Source: Candidatus Latescibacterota bacterium (GTDB lineage Bacteria > Latescibacterota > UBA2968 > UBA8231). From it: 36,276 bases of DNA. Position numbers and translations under genes: made by a program. The DNA lies in the NCBI GenBank assembly GCA_009691525.1, contig SICG01000027.1, positions 1 to 36,276 on the forward strand, written 5' to 3'. The notes beneath the pieces were generated by a model. The model did not search any database, was not told the origin of the DNA, and worked only from the letters and a program-made list of their open reading frames with translations. Below are positions 1 through 8,876 of this stretch, piece after piece; the stretch's first letter is position 1, and each line of letters starts with the position of its first letter.

Positions 1-1311
1 CTGGGCTTCAGCGACTTCTTGCTCGACAAGGTCCAGGCTCGGGGCCAGGAGGATCTGGTCGCCGACCTGAAAAAGGTGCAGGCGGCGGGCAACCACCTGG
101 TCTCGCTGATCAACAATGTCCTCGACATCTCCAAGATCGAGGCTGGCCGCGAGGAGTTGCATCTGGGGACTTTTGACCTGGAAAGGCTGGTCGAGGAACT
201 GGCGTCGATATTTGAGCTGCGTTGCCAGCAACGGGGACTCACTTGGCAGCTCGACATGGAGTTGGGTGGGGCGCGGGTGGAGGGCGACGCCAACAAACTG
301 CGGCAGGTGCTCATAAATCTGATCGGCAATGCCCTCAAATTCACCGATGCGGGGCGCGTCCAGTTGTGCGTCGAGCGGCGCGCGGGGGATCTGTTCCATT
401 TCGATGTCCGCGATACCGGTCCGGGTATCCCGCCCGAACGGCAGCGGGCGATCTTCGAGCCCTTCCATCAGGAGACGGCTGGTCTGCAAAAAGGCGGCAC
501 CGGGTTAGGACTGGCGATAGCGCAGCGCTTCGCGGCGATGATGGGAGGTGTGTTGAGGGTGGAGTCGGTGCCGGGCGAGGGGGCTTGTTTCTCCTTAGAG
601 CTGCCCCTGCCGGCGGCTGAGTTGGCAGGGGACGGGGGGGAGAGCCAACCTTGGTCGCGGGTGGAGCGGCTGGCAGAGGGACAAAAGGTGCGCGCCCTGG
701 TCGTGGATGACGTGGCCGAGAACCGAGAGTTGCTAGAACGGATGCTGACGCGGATCGGCGCCCAGGTCGCGCTGGCCGCAGACGGGCTCAAGGCGATTGA
801 GGCAGCGCGGCAGCAGGAGCTGGACATCATTTTTCTCCACATTCGTATGCCGGGCCTCGACGGGATGGAGACCATGTTGCGCCTGGCCAGAGAACACGGC
901 GGCGCGGCGTTCAAGAAGGTGGCGGTGACCGCCTCAGCGCTGACGCACGAGCGCCAGCAGTACCTCGACGCGGGTTTCGACGCCTATATCGGCAAACCCT
1001 TCCGGCGTGAGGATATCTACGCCTGTCTGGCCGAGCAGTTGGGAGTGGACTTCGCCTATGGGGCTGAGCTTGCCCCCGAAAGCGCAGAGACGGTGGGCTT
1101 GGAGGGGGTGGTCCTGCCCGCGGCGTTACACGCGCGGCTGACCGGAATAGCGAAGATGCACAATGTTTCCGAACTGAGGGAAGTCATCGACCAGCTGGCG
1201 GCAGATCGGGCGTACCGGCCGCTGGTTTTGTGCCTGCGGCAACTGGCCCAGACCTTCGACATGAAGGGCGTGGGTGCGCTGCTAGAGGAGCTAGAGCGGG
1301 AACAGCTCTAA
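1..1311 (+). CDS. Hybrid sensor histidine kinase, 3' part (HisKA end, HATPase_c, degenerate receiver)
   Basis: The frame is open from base 1, so the gene begins upstream of the window. The first residues (LGFSDFLL) are those that normally follow the H-box, so the phosphorylated His lies just outside. The HATPase_c domain is complete: N-box NLIGNALKFTD, G1 DTGPGIP, F-box FEPFHQ and G2 GGTGLGLAIAQ. A receiver domain follows from about base 685: the acidic pair VVDD, the Thr/Ser of VTAS and the Lys of GKPF are present. The phosphoacceptor position reads FLHIRMPGLDG, with His (cac, 838-840) where family members have Asp. A helical C-terminal tail of about 80 residues, common in such hybrid kinases, ends the protein. 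The receiver may be a non-phosphorylatable regulatory domain. The stop overlaps the convergent metallophosphoesterase gene by 4 bases. The signal sensed is not visible. Confidence 0.9.
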   Translation: MGFSDFLLDKVQARGQEDLVADLKKVQAAGNHLVSLINNVLDISKIEAGREELHLGTFDLERLVEELASIFELRCQQRGLTWQLDMELGGARVEGDANKLRQVLINLIGNALKFTDAGRVQLCVERRAGDLFHFDVRDTGPGIPPERQRAIFEPFHQETAGLQKGGTGLGLAIAQRFAAMMGGVLRVESVPGEGACFSLELPLPAAELAGDGGESQPWSRVERLAEGQKVRALVVDDVAENRELLERMLTRIGAQVALAADGLKAIEAARQQELDIIFLHIRMPGLDGMETMLRLAREHGGAAFKKVAVTASALTHERQQYLDAGFDAYIGKPFRREDIYACLAEQLGVDFAYGAELAPESAETVGLEGVVLPAALHARLTGIAKMHNVSELREVIDQLAADRAYRPLVLCLRQLAQTFDMKGVGALLEELEREQL

Positions 1312-2486
1312 GTCTGCTGCAGCGTGAACAGCGGTGCCTCCGGAGGGCAGCCCAGGCGAAAGGGGAACCAGTGGCCCACCCCGGCTGAGGTGTAAAGCTG
1401 GGTTCCTTCCTTGCGGTAGAGCCCCCAGGCGTAGCGTTCGGGCATCCACGACTCAAAGAGGCTGCGGCCCTGATACCCCATCTGGAAGCCGTGGGTGTGG
1501 CCCGCGAGCACCAACTCCACACCCAGGGGGGCGGCGAAATCGAGGGCCTGAGCGCGGTGGCTCATCAGGATGCGGAAAACACCGGCCGGCGCGTCCTGCA
1601 GGGTGCGCTCCACAGAGCCCTGCAGGACGCTGTAGGAATCCGGGCTGCGCAGGGTGCGCGGATCGTCGATGCCGCCGAGGAAGAAGGGCGTGCCGTCTTT
1701 TTGCAGGATTAAACCCTCGTCCACCAACAGGGGGATGGTGCTGCGGGCGAAATGCTGTTTGATCTGTTTCAGGCCGCGAAAGTACTCGTGGTTGCCCAGG
1801 CTGGCAAAGGTCCCCAGGGGCGGATGCAGGCCCTCGATGAGGCGGATGGTGTCCCGGTACACCGGCACGTCGTCGCACAGGTCGCCGGTGACCAGCACCA
1901 GATCGGGTTGGTGGGCGGCGGCGCGGGTCAACAGTTCTTCAAGGTGGCCGAGGTGGATGTAGGGCCCGATGTGGATGTCGCTGAATTGGAGAATCTTCAG
2001 TCCCTGCAGGGCAGGGGGCAGACCGGGGAAATAGAGGGGGATTTCCGGAATACGGGCCGGGGTCGCTGAGGAAAGGATGCCTTTGGCAGCCGTGGCGGTA
2101 GTGAGGGCGGGCAGGGCGGCCAGGCTGAGGCGGAGGAAGCGCCGCCGTTCAGGCAGGGACACCGGCGAGCGGGGATAACGCCAGGCGTCGTGCAGCTTTT
2201 CCAGGCTATGGACCAGGCCGGTGACCAGCAGGGCGGCGAGCAGGCCGACCATACAGAGGAGGAGCACCGACAAGAAGCCGGCGCCGGCGAACACCAGCCA
2301 GTTCCACTCCTGGTCGGCCCCCAGGCGCCAGCACAGGCCGCTGGCCAGGGCGACCACCGGGGTCCAGGTGGCGGCGCGGCGCACCCAGGCCAAGCGCCAC
2401 CAGCGCCGGTTCAGGCCATAGAGCAACGCCAGGACCAGCCCGTACAGGACCAGAAAGAACAGGGCGACGGTGAAGACAAAACCCAT
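1308..2486 (-). CDS. Membrane-anchored metallophosphoesterase (YaeI-like calcineurin family)
   Basis: This is a 392-residue protein. About three hydrophobic segments fill the first 110 residues. An arginine-rich stretch with a twin-arginine-like RRRFLRLS and another hydrophobic segment follow. From about residue 165 comes a calcineurin-like phosphoesterase domain with the complete two-metal motif set: FSDIHIG, GDLCDD, GNHEY, the SHR block and GHTHGF. Such proteins hydrolyse phosphoesters such as nucleotide-sugar or UDP-diacylglucosamine lipids at the membrane; the substrate here is unknown. The start codon overlaps the pyrophosphatase stop (TGATG), which implies translational coupling, and the gene is the last of a three-gene minus-strand operon. 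Confidence 0.88.
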   Translation of the reverse strand: MGFVFTVALFFLVLYGLVLALLYGLNRRWWRLAWVRRAATWTPVVALASGLCWRLGADQEWNWLVFAGAGFLSVLLLCMVGLLAALLVTGLVHSLEKLHDAWRYPRSPVSLPERRRFLRLSLAALPALTTATAAKGILSSATPARIPEIPLYFPGLPPALQGLKILQFSDIHIGPYIHLGHLEELLTRAAAHQPDLVLVTGDLCDDVPVYRDTIRLIEGLHPPLGTFASLGNHEYFRGLKQIKQHFARSTIPLLVDEGLILQKDGTPFFLGGIDDPRTLRSPDSYSVLQGSVERTLQDAPAGVFRILMSHRAQALDFAAPLGVELVLAGHTHGFQMGYQGRSLFESWMPERYAWGLYRKEGTQLYTSAGVGHWFPFRLGCPPEAPLFTLQQT

Positions 2487-3100
2487 CAGTGGTTGCCGTA
2501 ATGCTCGTCGTAATCGGCCAGCGAGGCCTCGACCACCTTCAGCGCATGGGCGCGGCCGTAGACCTTCTCCACCGACATGTGTGAGGTTTCACCCGGCAGC
2601 ATTTTGTAGGTGCTGAAGTAATGGCGCAGTCTTTCGACCAGCACCTGGGGCAGGTCCGCGATATCCTCGGCATTGCCCCAGACATAGTCCTTGTCGAGCA
2701 CGGCGATGATCTTGTCATCCGCCTCGCCGTGGTCGATGCCCTGAAAGCCGCCCACCACCTTGGCGTTGAGAATGACTTCGGCCCGGTTGATGGGCCGTTC
2801 GCTGAGCACGCAGATATCCAAAGGGTCGCCGTCTCCGGGCATACCCTGGTTGATCAGGGCTCCCACCCGCGGGCCGCACAGGGTGCGCGGGATGAAACCA
2901 TAGAGGGTAGGGGGATGGGAGGAGGTCCGTTGCGGTCGGTCAACCCGGGTGTACCCGGTGAGTTTGTCCACTTCGTACTTGACCAGGTCGAAGGGGGTGA
3001 TCTCGATATAGGCGTGTACTACCAGGGGTGGTTGCGGGCCGGCTTCGATGCCGTGCCAGGGGTGAGGTCGCCAGCGGTAGAAGGGAGCCGGGAAACTCAT
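2486..3100 (-). CDS. ppa: Inorganic pyrophosphatase, family I
   Basis: The enzyme hydrolyses cytoplasmic pyrophosphate to two phosphates and so drives biosynthetic reactions forward. The family I signature DGDPLDI is present, as are an upstream ...[14 protein letters not shown]... segment that supplies substrate and metal contacts, YGFIPRT, and the KDYVWG block. At 204 residues it is slightly longer than typical bacterial soluble enzymes (about 175). It lies 3 bases downstream of the large CPBP-like gene and overlaps the next gene, so it is probably co-transcribed with both. Confidence 0.93.
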   Translation of the reverse strand: MSFPAPFYRWRPHPWHGIEAGPQPPLVVHAYIEITPFDLVKYEVDKLTGYTRVDRPQRTSSHPPTLYGFIPRTLCGPRVGALINQGMPGDGDPLDICVLSERPINRAEVILNAKVVGGFQGIDHGEADDKIIAVLDKDYVWGNAEDIADLPQVLVERLRHYFSTYKMLPGETSHMSVEKVYGRAHALKVVEASLADYDEHYGNH

Positions 3101-3103
3101 AGA

Positions 3104-6100
3104 TCAACCTTTTTCGGCAAGAGGATTTCGGCGCTGTGCCCACCACCAGCCCAGCACCACCAGCGCCGCCGCCAGCAGGGCCAGGGCGCCGTTGAGCTGA
3201 TAAAAGGGCGCCGATTGGCGCAAAAGCGAGAGGGCTGCAGGGACGATAAAAGATAAGAAACCTGTCAAGACACAGGCCGGGATATGGTCGCGCAGCACCA
3301 GCGCCAGCAAGGCGGCCCAAAATGCCGCGTGTAATAGATTTAGGGCCAGGGCCAGCCAGAACTCACCGGCATCCACGGCCTGGACCCCGGCAGCGAGTGC
3401 AGCCAGGGCAACGACTGCCAGGACCGCCAGGACCGGCTTTTTGAGCGTGGTGCGCAAATAAAAGGCCGCCAGGCCCAAGCCCAGGGGCAGGAGCAGGGCC
3501 TGACTGAAACCGCCCAGCAGCACCTGTAGGCCGGGCAGCCAGGCGTCCAGACCGGGGGGGAGATCGAGGGGAGGAGCTAGGAGGTGGGGGGCGAACTGGG
3601 CGGTCAAGAGCGCTTCCACCTGGTCCATTTCCGCAGCGGCCACCACGGCCAAACCGGCCAGCAGCGCGCCTTCGCTGAGCTGGCCACGCCAGTTGGAGGG
3701 ATGCAGGTACGCCAGGCTCTGGGGATAGAGGGTGGAAGCCAGCGCCAGGGCGCCGACGACCAGCAGGCCGATGAACAAAGCCCCCAGCACCCAGCCCACT
3801 CCTTGGGTGATGGCAAAGATCGTGGGGGTGAGCGAGGTATCGTACCCCTGATAGAAGGTGGGCAGGTTGTTGAGCTGGCCGACCAGGAAAAGTCCGCATC
3901 CCAGCGCGCCGGCCCCCAGCAGGGGGGGCCATTCCAGTGCGCCGCGCCGGATCTGGCGGATCATTAGCCACAGCAGGTGGAGCGCCACTGCGGCGATGAC
4001 CAAGGCCATAGTACCCTGCAGGACCGAGCGCAGGAGGGTGCTTTCTTCGCGCTCCCGCAGCCAAACCTCGGGCAGCTTGAGGTAGCGCAGTAGGGAGGAG
4101 GGCTGGTCGCCGACAACCTTGACCTCGCAGCGGAACCGCGCCTCCCCCACGTTGCGGGTATCCCCGGGCAGGGCCTCCCAGACCAGGCGGTGATCGCGGC
4201 GGGCGATGAGCTTTTCGGAGGAGGCTTCCTGCAATTCGAAGGCCTTCGGGTCCAGGCCGTAGGTCCGCAGTTGGGATTCGGCCAGGGTCCTGGCCTGGTC
4301 CTGGCCCAGGTCGGCCCCCGGGGTCTCCTCGGCCAGCTGGTGCTGGATACTGCGCAGCGCCCCGTCGGGCTGGAGGGCGACCAGGTACTCCTCTTTCTGC
4401 AGCGGCTGGTAGAAGCGGGCTTCCCAGAGCACGGCCTGCAGGTCCTGGCGGTAGAGGCGGTTCAGCCCTTCAAGGCCCTGCTCCTGGAGCAGGTATTTCA
4501 TGCTGTTTGGATCGGGCTGCAGGCCCGCGAAGACCACCTGCTGGTATTGATCCACCCCCACTCCTTTGGCCTGAAGCAAGGCCCGGGTGCGTTGGGTGGC
4601 TTCCTGGCGGTCGATGCTGAAATCCAGAAAGCCCAGGGGCTCCTCGGCCTCGACGAGGAAGACCAGGGCGCCGGCGGTCAGCGCTAGCGCACCGGTTCGC
4701 ACCCGGCGGTGGGAAAAGGCGGGCTGCACAGGCAGGGGAAGGGTGGGGGCGGCCTCGGTTGCCGGGGCGGGGGCAGGAAGTACCGGGGGGGCTTCCCGGC
4801 GGTTGAGCAGCGGGGTGGGATCGGCGAAGCTGCGGTGTTTCAGGTAGAGCGACACGGCGATCAGCAGCGGCACCAGCAGCAGGCCGGCGCAGAGCCCGGC
4901 GGTGAGGACATAATAGGGATTGCTGGATCTCAACAAGATCAGGGCGGTGTACAGGGCGTCCACGGTGTAGTGCCAGGCCAGGGCCGGCCACAGGCCCCAG
5001 CGCAACATCACCGCCCCGACGATTAGCCCGCCGATGCCCACCTCCAGGCCGCGTATATAAAAGGGCTGCTGGGGGTAGTTGGCATGGGCGAAGCCCCAGA
5101 TAAAGGCGGAGAGCACCACCGCTGCCCAACGCGATTTGATCAAACCCTCGAGGAAGGGGATGGAGAAGGCCCTGGAGGTGAACTCCTCCATCACCGCTGG
5201 CATAAAACCGATGAGTAGCACCGTGATCCAGGGAAAGTAGGTGTTGACCATCTCGCTGTAGGGGATGTCGGCCGGGCTCCAGGCCCCGAAGTGCTCGGCC
5301 GTCAGGTAGAAGAGGGTCTGGTACGCAAAGAAAAAGGCAGTCAGTGCCAGGCCTAGGGCGCTGCCCAGCAGGAAACGTTTGGTGCGCAGGCCCTGGGGGA
5401 GGAACTGGCGGTACAGGCTGAGCTGGTGGGGGTAGGCGCGGCGGTACACGGGTTCGGCGCCGGCGACAATAAAGGCGATGAAGAGGCCGGCGCCCAGCCC
5501 GGCCAGCAGGGCCAAAAGCAGGGTGCGGGTCAGAAAGCTGCCAAAGGTCTGGGTGGTCTGGTAGGTGTCGTGGATGCTGATCGGCAGTTCGTTGAGCTGG
5601 GAAAGGAAGGTCAGGGCGAAGGCGACGAGGCCGAAGATTGCGGCCGACTTCCAGCGCACCTCCTGGCGCCGGGCGGCGCGCACCAGGCAATAGAGCAAGC
5701 CCACCCAAGTGAGCACCAAGAGCAGGGCAGCCACCATCCCGGTGGCCTCGTTGGCGGAGCGCAGGTTCTGGTAGTCGCGCTGCCAGGCTTCGGGGATCTT
5801 GAGGGATTCGGCGTAACTGCCCAACTGATCGCCCTGGATGCCGATGCTGAGACGGTAGCTGGCCTCCTTCACCTCGAAGCCGGCCAGCTTCCAGGTGAAG
5901 GCGTAATCGGTGCGTTGGGGGCGCTGGATGGTCTGGACTTCGACGAATTCCAATCCAGATGGATCGCGCTGCATCGAGACCAGGAAGGCCTCTGCCAGCT
6001 GGCGGGCCTCACTCACCGCGAGGTGGGCGCCGGGGCGCTCCTCCTCGATCAGATGGGAAAAGCCGACCAGTTCGCCGGTAGTGGTCAGCTCTACCTGTAC

Positions 6101-6451
6101 TTCCTCTTTCTGCAACTCCCGGGTCCAGCGGTTGCTCCAGCGCCACAGGCGCACGGGATGGCCGATGAGCGCCGTGGCCCCCTCCAGGCCCAGTTCGCGT
6201 TCGAGGAAGGTCTTGGCCTGGGCGTCGTACTGGAAGGCGGCGCTGTGCCGGTAGGTGTCCACCGGCATCCCGCGCGCTGCCAGAAAGGCCAGGGCCTGGT
6301 CGCGGGCCTGCTCGCGGGTGATGGCAAAGTCGATGGACGCCTCGGGGAAGGCGCGGTAGAAGTAGGGGATGCCCACTGCCAGGCTGAGGGCGGTCACCAC
6401 CAGGCAGCAAAGAAGTAAATGCCAATCTGACCTTTCCAGGCGCTCTTCCAT
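3104..6451 (-). CDS. Large internally duplicated membrane protein with one intact CPBP (CAAX/Abi) protease domain
   Basis: This is a 1115-residue polytopic membrane protein. After one N-terminal membrane segment (about 12-32) comes a soluble domain of about 190 residues (38-230), then many membrane helices. The CPBP intramembrane protease motifs are complete in the first half: E422-E423-xxx-R427, H456 in FIWGFAHANY and H494 in WHYTVDAL. A proline-rich linker (553-575) leads to a second half with the same architecture: a soluble domain (608-800) and membrane helices. Matching blocks are KIPEAWQRDY / KLPEVWLRER and SQLNELP / GQLNNLP. The second half has no EExxxR or partner histidines, so it looks catalytically dead. 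CPBP proteins process prenylated or other membrane substrates; the substrate is unknown. The start has GGAG about 10 bases upstream. The gene leads an operon with ppa and the phosphoesterase. Confidence 0.85.
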   Translation of the reverse strand: MEERLERSDWHLLLCCLVVTALSLAVGIPYFYRAFPEASIDFAITREQARDQALAFLAARGMPVDTYRHSAAFQYDAQAKTFLERELGLEGATALIGHPVRLWRWSNRWTRELQKEEVQVELTTTGELVGFSHLIEEERPGAHLAVSEARQLAEAFLVSMQRDPSGLEFVEVQTIQRPQRTDYAFTWKLAGFEVKEASYRLSIGIQGDQLGSYAESLKIPEAWQRDYQNLRSANEATGMVAALLLVLTWVGLLYCLVRAARRQEVRWKSAAIFGLVAFALTFLSQLNELPISIHDTYQTTQTFGSFLTRTLLLALLAGLGAGLFIAFIVAGAEPVYRRAYPHQLSLYRQFLPQGLRTKRFLLGSALGLALTAFFFAYQTLFYLTAEHFGAWSPADIPYSEMVNTYFPWITVLLIGFMPAVMEEFTSRAFSIPFLEGLIKSRWAAVVLSAFIWGFAHANYPQQPFYIRGLEVGIGGLIVGAVMLRWGLWPALAWHYTVDALYTALILLRSSNPYYVLTAGLCAGLLLVPLLIAVSLYLKHRSFADPTPLLNRREAPPVLPAPAPATEAAPTLPLPVQPAFSHRRVRTGALALTAGALVFLVEAEEPLGFLDFSIDRQEATQRTRALLQAKGVGVDQYQQVVFAGLQPDPNSMKYLLQEQGLEGLNRLYRQDLQAVLWEARFYQPLQKEEYLVALQPDGALRSIQHQLAEETPGADLGQDQARTLAESQLRTYGLDPKAFELQEASSEKLIARRDHRLVWEALPGDTRNVGEARFRCEVKVVGDQPSSLLRYLKLPEVWLREREESTLLRSVLQGTMALVIAAVALHLLWLMIRQIRRGALEWPPLLGAGALGCGLFLVGQLNNLPTFYQGYDTSLTPTIFAITQGVGWVLGALFIGLLVVGALALASTLYPQSLAYLHPSNWRGQLSEGALLAGLAVVAAAEMDQVEALLTAQFAPHLLAPPLDLPPGLDAWLPGLQVLLGGFSQALLLPLGLGLAAFYLRTTLKKPVLAVLAVVALAALAAGVQAVDAGEFWLALALNLLHAAFWAALLALVLRDHIPACVLTGFLSFIVPAALSLLRQSAPFYQLNGALALLAAALVVLGWWWAQRRNPLAEKG

Positions 6452-6480
6452 CGGGGCGGCTCCGGTCGGGGTGAAAGCTA

Positions 6481-6509
6481 TATATACGGCGCGATTTGTC
6501 CCAGGGCAA
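6481..6509 (-). promoter_or_regulatory. Candidate sigma-70-type promoter for the 6451-1308 operon
   Basis: On the minus strand TTGCCC (6504-6509) and TATATA (6481-6486) are separated by 17 bases, about 30 bases upstream of the ATG at 6451. Both hexamers match the consensus at four of six positions, so this is only a plausible assignment. Confidence 0.35.
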
Positions 6510-6526
6510 CCGCAGTGCGGACTGCA

Positions 6527-6555
6527 TTGACAAGCCCGGAGTCATTCTTTAGCCT
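6527..6555 (+). promoter_or_regulatory. Candidate promoter for the Gfo/Idh/MocA gene
   Basis: A perfect -35 hexamer TTGACA (6527-6532) is followed after 17 bases by a poor -10 element TAGCCT (6550-6555). The gene starts at 6594 with GGAG at 6581-6584. The region is shared with the divergent minus-strand operon. Confidence 0.38.
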
Positions 6556-6593
6556 TGAACTGTTTCTCCAACACCAATTTGGAGTTGTGAGCT

Positions 6594-7613
6594 ATGAAGA
6601 TTAAGAGCGACAAGACCATCTGCTGTGGCGTGATCGGGTACGGCGGTGCCTTCAACATGGGGAATCTGCACTTGACCTCAATGATCAAGAATCCAGACGT
6701 CGCGGTGGCAGCCATCTGCGAGCTGGACCCCACCCGCAGGGCCGTGGCTCAGAAGGACTGGCCTGGGGCCAAGGTGTACAGCCGGGTGCCAGATATGTTG
6801 CGCCATGCCGACCTCGATCTGGCCACCATCATTACCCCGCACAACACCCACGCGCCGCTGGCCATTCAGTGCCTCGAGGCCGGGGTGAGCGCCATCTGCG
6901 AAAAACCCATGGCCATCAGCAGCAGGGATGTCAAGGCGATGATTGCCGCTGCCCGGCGCCGCCGGGTGATGCTCTCCACCTTCCACAACCGCCGCTGGGA
7001 CGGGGATTTTGTGTTGCTGCGGGACCTGATTCAGAAGGAGGAGTGGCTAGGCCGGGTGTTCCGCATTGAGGCCGGGTTTAGCGGGTATGGGCCCCAGGGC
7101 AATTGGTGGCGGGCCGACCGCAAGATCTCGGGGGGGGCTATCTATGACTGGGGCGCCCATTTCACCGACTGGATCCTCAACCTGGTCCCCGAGCCCATCG
7201 ATTGGGTCAGCGGGTACCAGGTCAAGAATCCCGAGTGGAAGCGGTACAGCAATGAGGACCACTCCGAGTACACCCTGCGCTTCAAGGGCGGGGCCGTGGC
7301 CACCCTGACCATTTCCAACCTGGCTATGAGTCCCAAACCCCGCTGGCGCATCCTGGGCGAAAAAGGTTCCATCGAGGACGTGGGCGGCAAGTTCCTGGTG
7401 AAGAGTATGATAAAGGGCCGCCAGACCAGCGCGGAGGTAGCCTTCCCCAAGTCCGACTGGGACGCCTACTACCAGAATATCTTCAGGCACCTGCGGGGCG
7501 AGGAAAAGCTGGTGATCACCCCCGAATCCGCGGCGCGCGTGATCGGGGTGCTCGAAGCGGCCAATATCTCGGCGGCCCGGGGCTCCCAGCCGGTCAAACC
7601 CAGCTTTGTCTGA
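6594..7613 (+). CDS. Gfo/Idh/MocA family NAD(P)-dependent oxidoreductase
   Basis: This 339-residue protein belongs to a family that oxidises or reduces sugars, inositols and related polyols with NAD(P). The N-terminal Rossmann fold has a modified glycine motif (GVIGYGGAFNMGN). The family's CEKPMA block, which supplies the catalytic Lys, is present. So is GGAIYDWGAHFTD, the GGxxxDxGxH motif whose Asp and His sit at the active site. The start has GGAG at 6581-6584, nine bases upstream. The substrate cannot be read from the sequence. The next small gene begins inside its last codons, so the two are probably co-transcribed. Confidence 0.9.
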   Translation: MKIKSDKTICCGVIGYGGAFNMGNLHLTSMIKNPDVAVAAICELDPTRRAVAQKDWPGAKVYSRVPDMLRHADLDLATIITPHNTHAPLAIQCLEAGVSAICEKPMAISSRDVKAMIAAARRRRVMLSTFHNRRWDGDFVLLRDLIQKEEWLGRVFRIEAGFSGYGPQGNWWRADRKISGGAIYDWGAHFTDWILNLVPEPIDWVSGYQVKNPEWKRYSNEDHSEYTLRFKGGAVATLTISNLAMSPKPRWRILGEKGSIEDVGGKFLVKSMIKGRQTSAEVAFPKSDWDAYYQNIFRHLRGEEKLVITPESAARVIGVLEAANISAARGSQPVKPSFV

Positions 7614-7956
7614 TTTCCCGCCCTCGGATGTCCCGCGCCTAGATCAGGCAGCGGCAAAAGCCATCGGCCCATTGGTGGGCATTGGTGGCAAGTCCAGGAA
7701 CACGGTGGTGGGGCTCTCGGCCCTGCGGCGGAGCCGGCCAGTGGCCTATGTTTTTGCCGCCCCTGGTCTCTCAGCCGGCACCCTGCGCGAGTTGGCCGGT
7801 TGGCGCCGCGACGGGACCCGGGTATATCGGGTGGAATCCTGGGCCGACCTGGCCGGGCCGATTGGCCGCCAGGACGCGCTGGTCATCGGCATCCTGCCAG
7901 GGCCTTTGGCCGAGGGGTTGGGCCGCCGTTTACAGGATTTAGGTGCCGGCGAATAA
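7606..7956 (+). CDS. Small protein resembling the L7Ae/L30e RNA-binding fold
   Basis: This is an open frame of about 116 codons beginning with TTG inside the end of the upstream gene (8-base overlap). A later TTG or GTG near 7672 is also possible, and no clear Shine-Dalgarno sequence decides between them. The pattern GGKSRNTVVGLSALRR..., VAYVFAAPGLS, LRELAGW, VYRVESWADL and GRQDALVIGI follows the order of blocks in small L7Ae/YlxQ-like proteins: glycine/lysine entry, a strand ending in A.D.S, a helix, then LG.a.G. Those proteins bind kink-turn RNA. The similarity is weak and judged by eye. It might instead be an unrelated small protein or a chance frame, though its coding character is good. 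It overlaps the convergent nadC gene by 18 bases. Confidence 0.5.
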   Translation: MSDFPPSDVPRLDQAAAKAIGPLVGIGGKSRNTVVGLSALRRSRPVAYVFAAPGLSAGTLRELAGWRRDGTRVYRVESWADLAGPIGRQDALVIGILPGPLAEGLGRRLQDLGAGE

Positions 7957-8814
7957 GAGGCTGAGGTTGAGGGCTGGGGCAGAGTGGGTCAAGGCCCCGA
8001 TAGAAATGAAGTCCACCCCGGTCTCGGCAATCTGGCGCACGGTATTCAGATTGACATCGCCGGTGGCTTCGATTTCGACTTGCGGTGCCTCGCGCCGGAG
8101 GAAGTGCACCGCCTGCCGGAGTTCTGATAGGTCCATATTGTCGAGCAGGATACGGTCGGGATCGCCCGCAGCGGCGCTGCGCACTTCGTCCTGGTTGCGG
8201 GCTTCGGCCATCAGCCGCACCCGCCGGCCCTGGTCCCTGGCCCCCTGGTGGGCCAGCCGTAGACCCTTGCAGAGGCCGCCTGCGGCCATGGCGTGATTCT
8301 CCTTGATAAGCACGGCGTCGTACAAGCCGAAGCGGTGATTGACCCCGCCGCCCAGGCACACGGCATATTTTTCGAGGGCGCGCAGCCCAGGTGTGGTCTT
8401 GCGGGTGTCGGTGATACGGGCCGAGGTGCCAGCCACCGCCTCCACAAAGGAGCGGGTCAAGGTGGCCACGCCGGAGAGGCGCTGCAGGAAGTTGAGGGCG
8501 GTGCGTTCCCCGGTGAGGATGGCCCGGGCCGAGCCGGCCAACTCGAGCAATACCTGGCCGGGCTCTAGGGCGGCGCCGTCTTCCACCCTGGGGGTGCAGC
8601 TGATCTGGGGAGAAATCTTGTTGAAGACCGCGCCCGCCACCTGCAGGCCGGCGACTACGCCTGCCCGCCGGGCGATTATGGTGGCGGTGGCCTCGGCCTG
8701 GGCTGGGACCAGCCAGGCAGTCGTCAGGTCTACCCCTTCGGGTCCCAGATCCTCCAGCAGGGCCAAATCCACAATGGCCGAGTAGGCCTCAGGATGCAGC
8801 GTGGGTGAGGACAT
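7939..8814 (-). CDS. nadC: Nicotinate-nucleotide diphosphorylase (quinolinate phosphoribosyltransferase)
   Basis: NadC converts quinolinate and PRPP to nicotinate mononucleotide, CO2 and pyrophosphate in de novo NAD synthesis. The 291-residue length is typical. Family blocks are all present: LLEDLGPEGVDLTT near the N-terminus, GERTALNFLQRLSGVAT, the DTRKTTPGLR PRPP/quinolinate loop, KYAVCLGGGVNHRFGLYDAVLIKENH, and the C-terminal DNM, E-ATGDVN and DFISIGALTHSAP blocks. I chose the ATG at 8814 because AGGAGG lies seven bases upstream (8822-8827); an open frame continues to 8877 but has no ribosome site. nadA and nadB are not in the window. Confidence 0.95.
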   Translation of the reverse strand: MSSPTLHPEAYSAIVDLALLEDLGPEGVDLTTAWLVPAQAEATATIIARRAGVVAGLQVAGAVFNKISPQISCTPRVEDGAALEPGQVLLELAGSARAILTGERTALNFLQRLSGVATLTRSFVEAVAGTSARITDTRKTTPGLRALEKYAVCLGGGVNHRFGLYDAVLIKENHAMAAGGLCKGLRLAHQGARDQGRRVRLMAEARNQDEVRSAAAGDPDRILLDNMDLSELRQAVHFLRREAPQVEIEATGDVNLNTVRQIAETGVDFISIGALTHSAPALNLSLLFAGT

Positions 8815-8821
8815 GTGCCAG

Positions 8822-8827
8822 CCTCCT
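8822..8827 (-). promoter_or_regulatory. Strong ribosome binding site that fixes the nadC start
   Basis: The minus strand reads AGGAGG with a seven-base spacer to the ATG at 8814. This decides the start against the longer frame beginning at 8877. Confidence 0.8.
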
Positions 8828-8876
8828 TTTTCAATAAAAAGTAAGCCTAAATCGCGGTGACGTAAAAAGACCTGCA

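Noticed and set aside
5426-6418. Long plus-strand open frame (about 330 codons) opposite the CPBP-like gene
   Set aside because: Its translation is Gly/Gln/Ala-rich without motifs, whereas the minus-strand frame has clear family motifs; it is a GC-rich antisense shadow.
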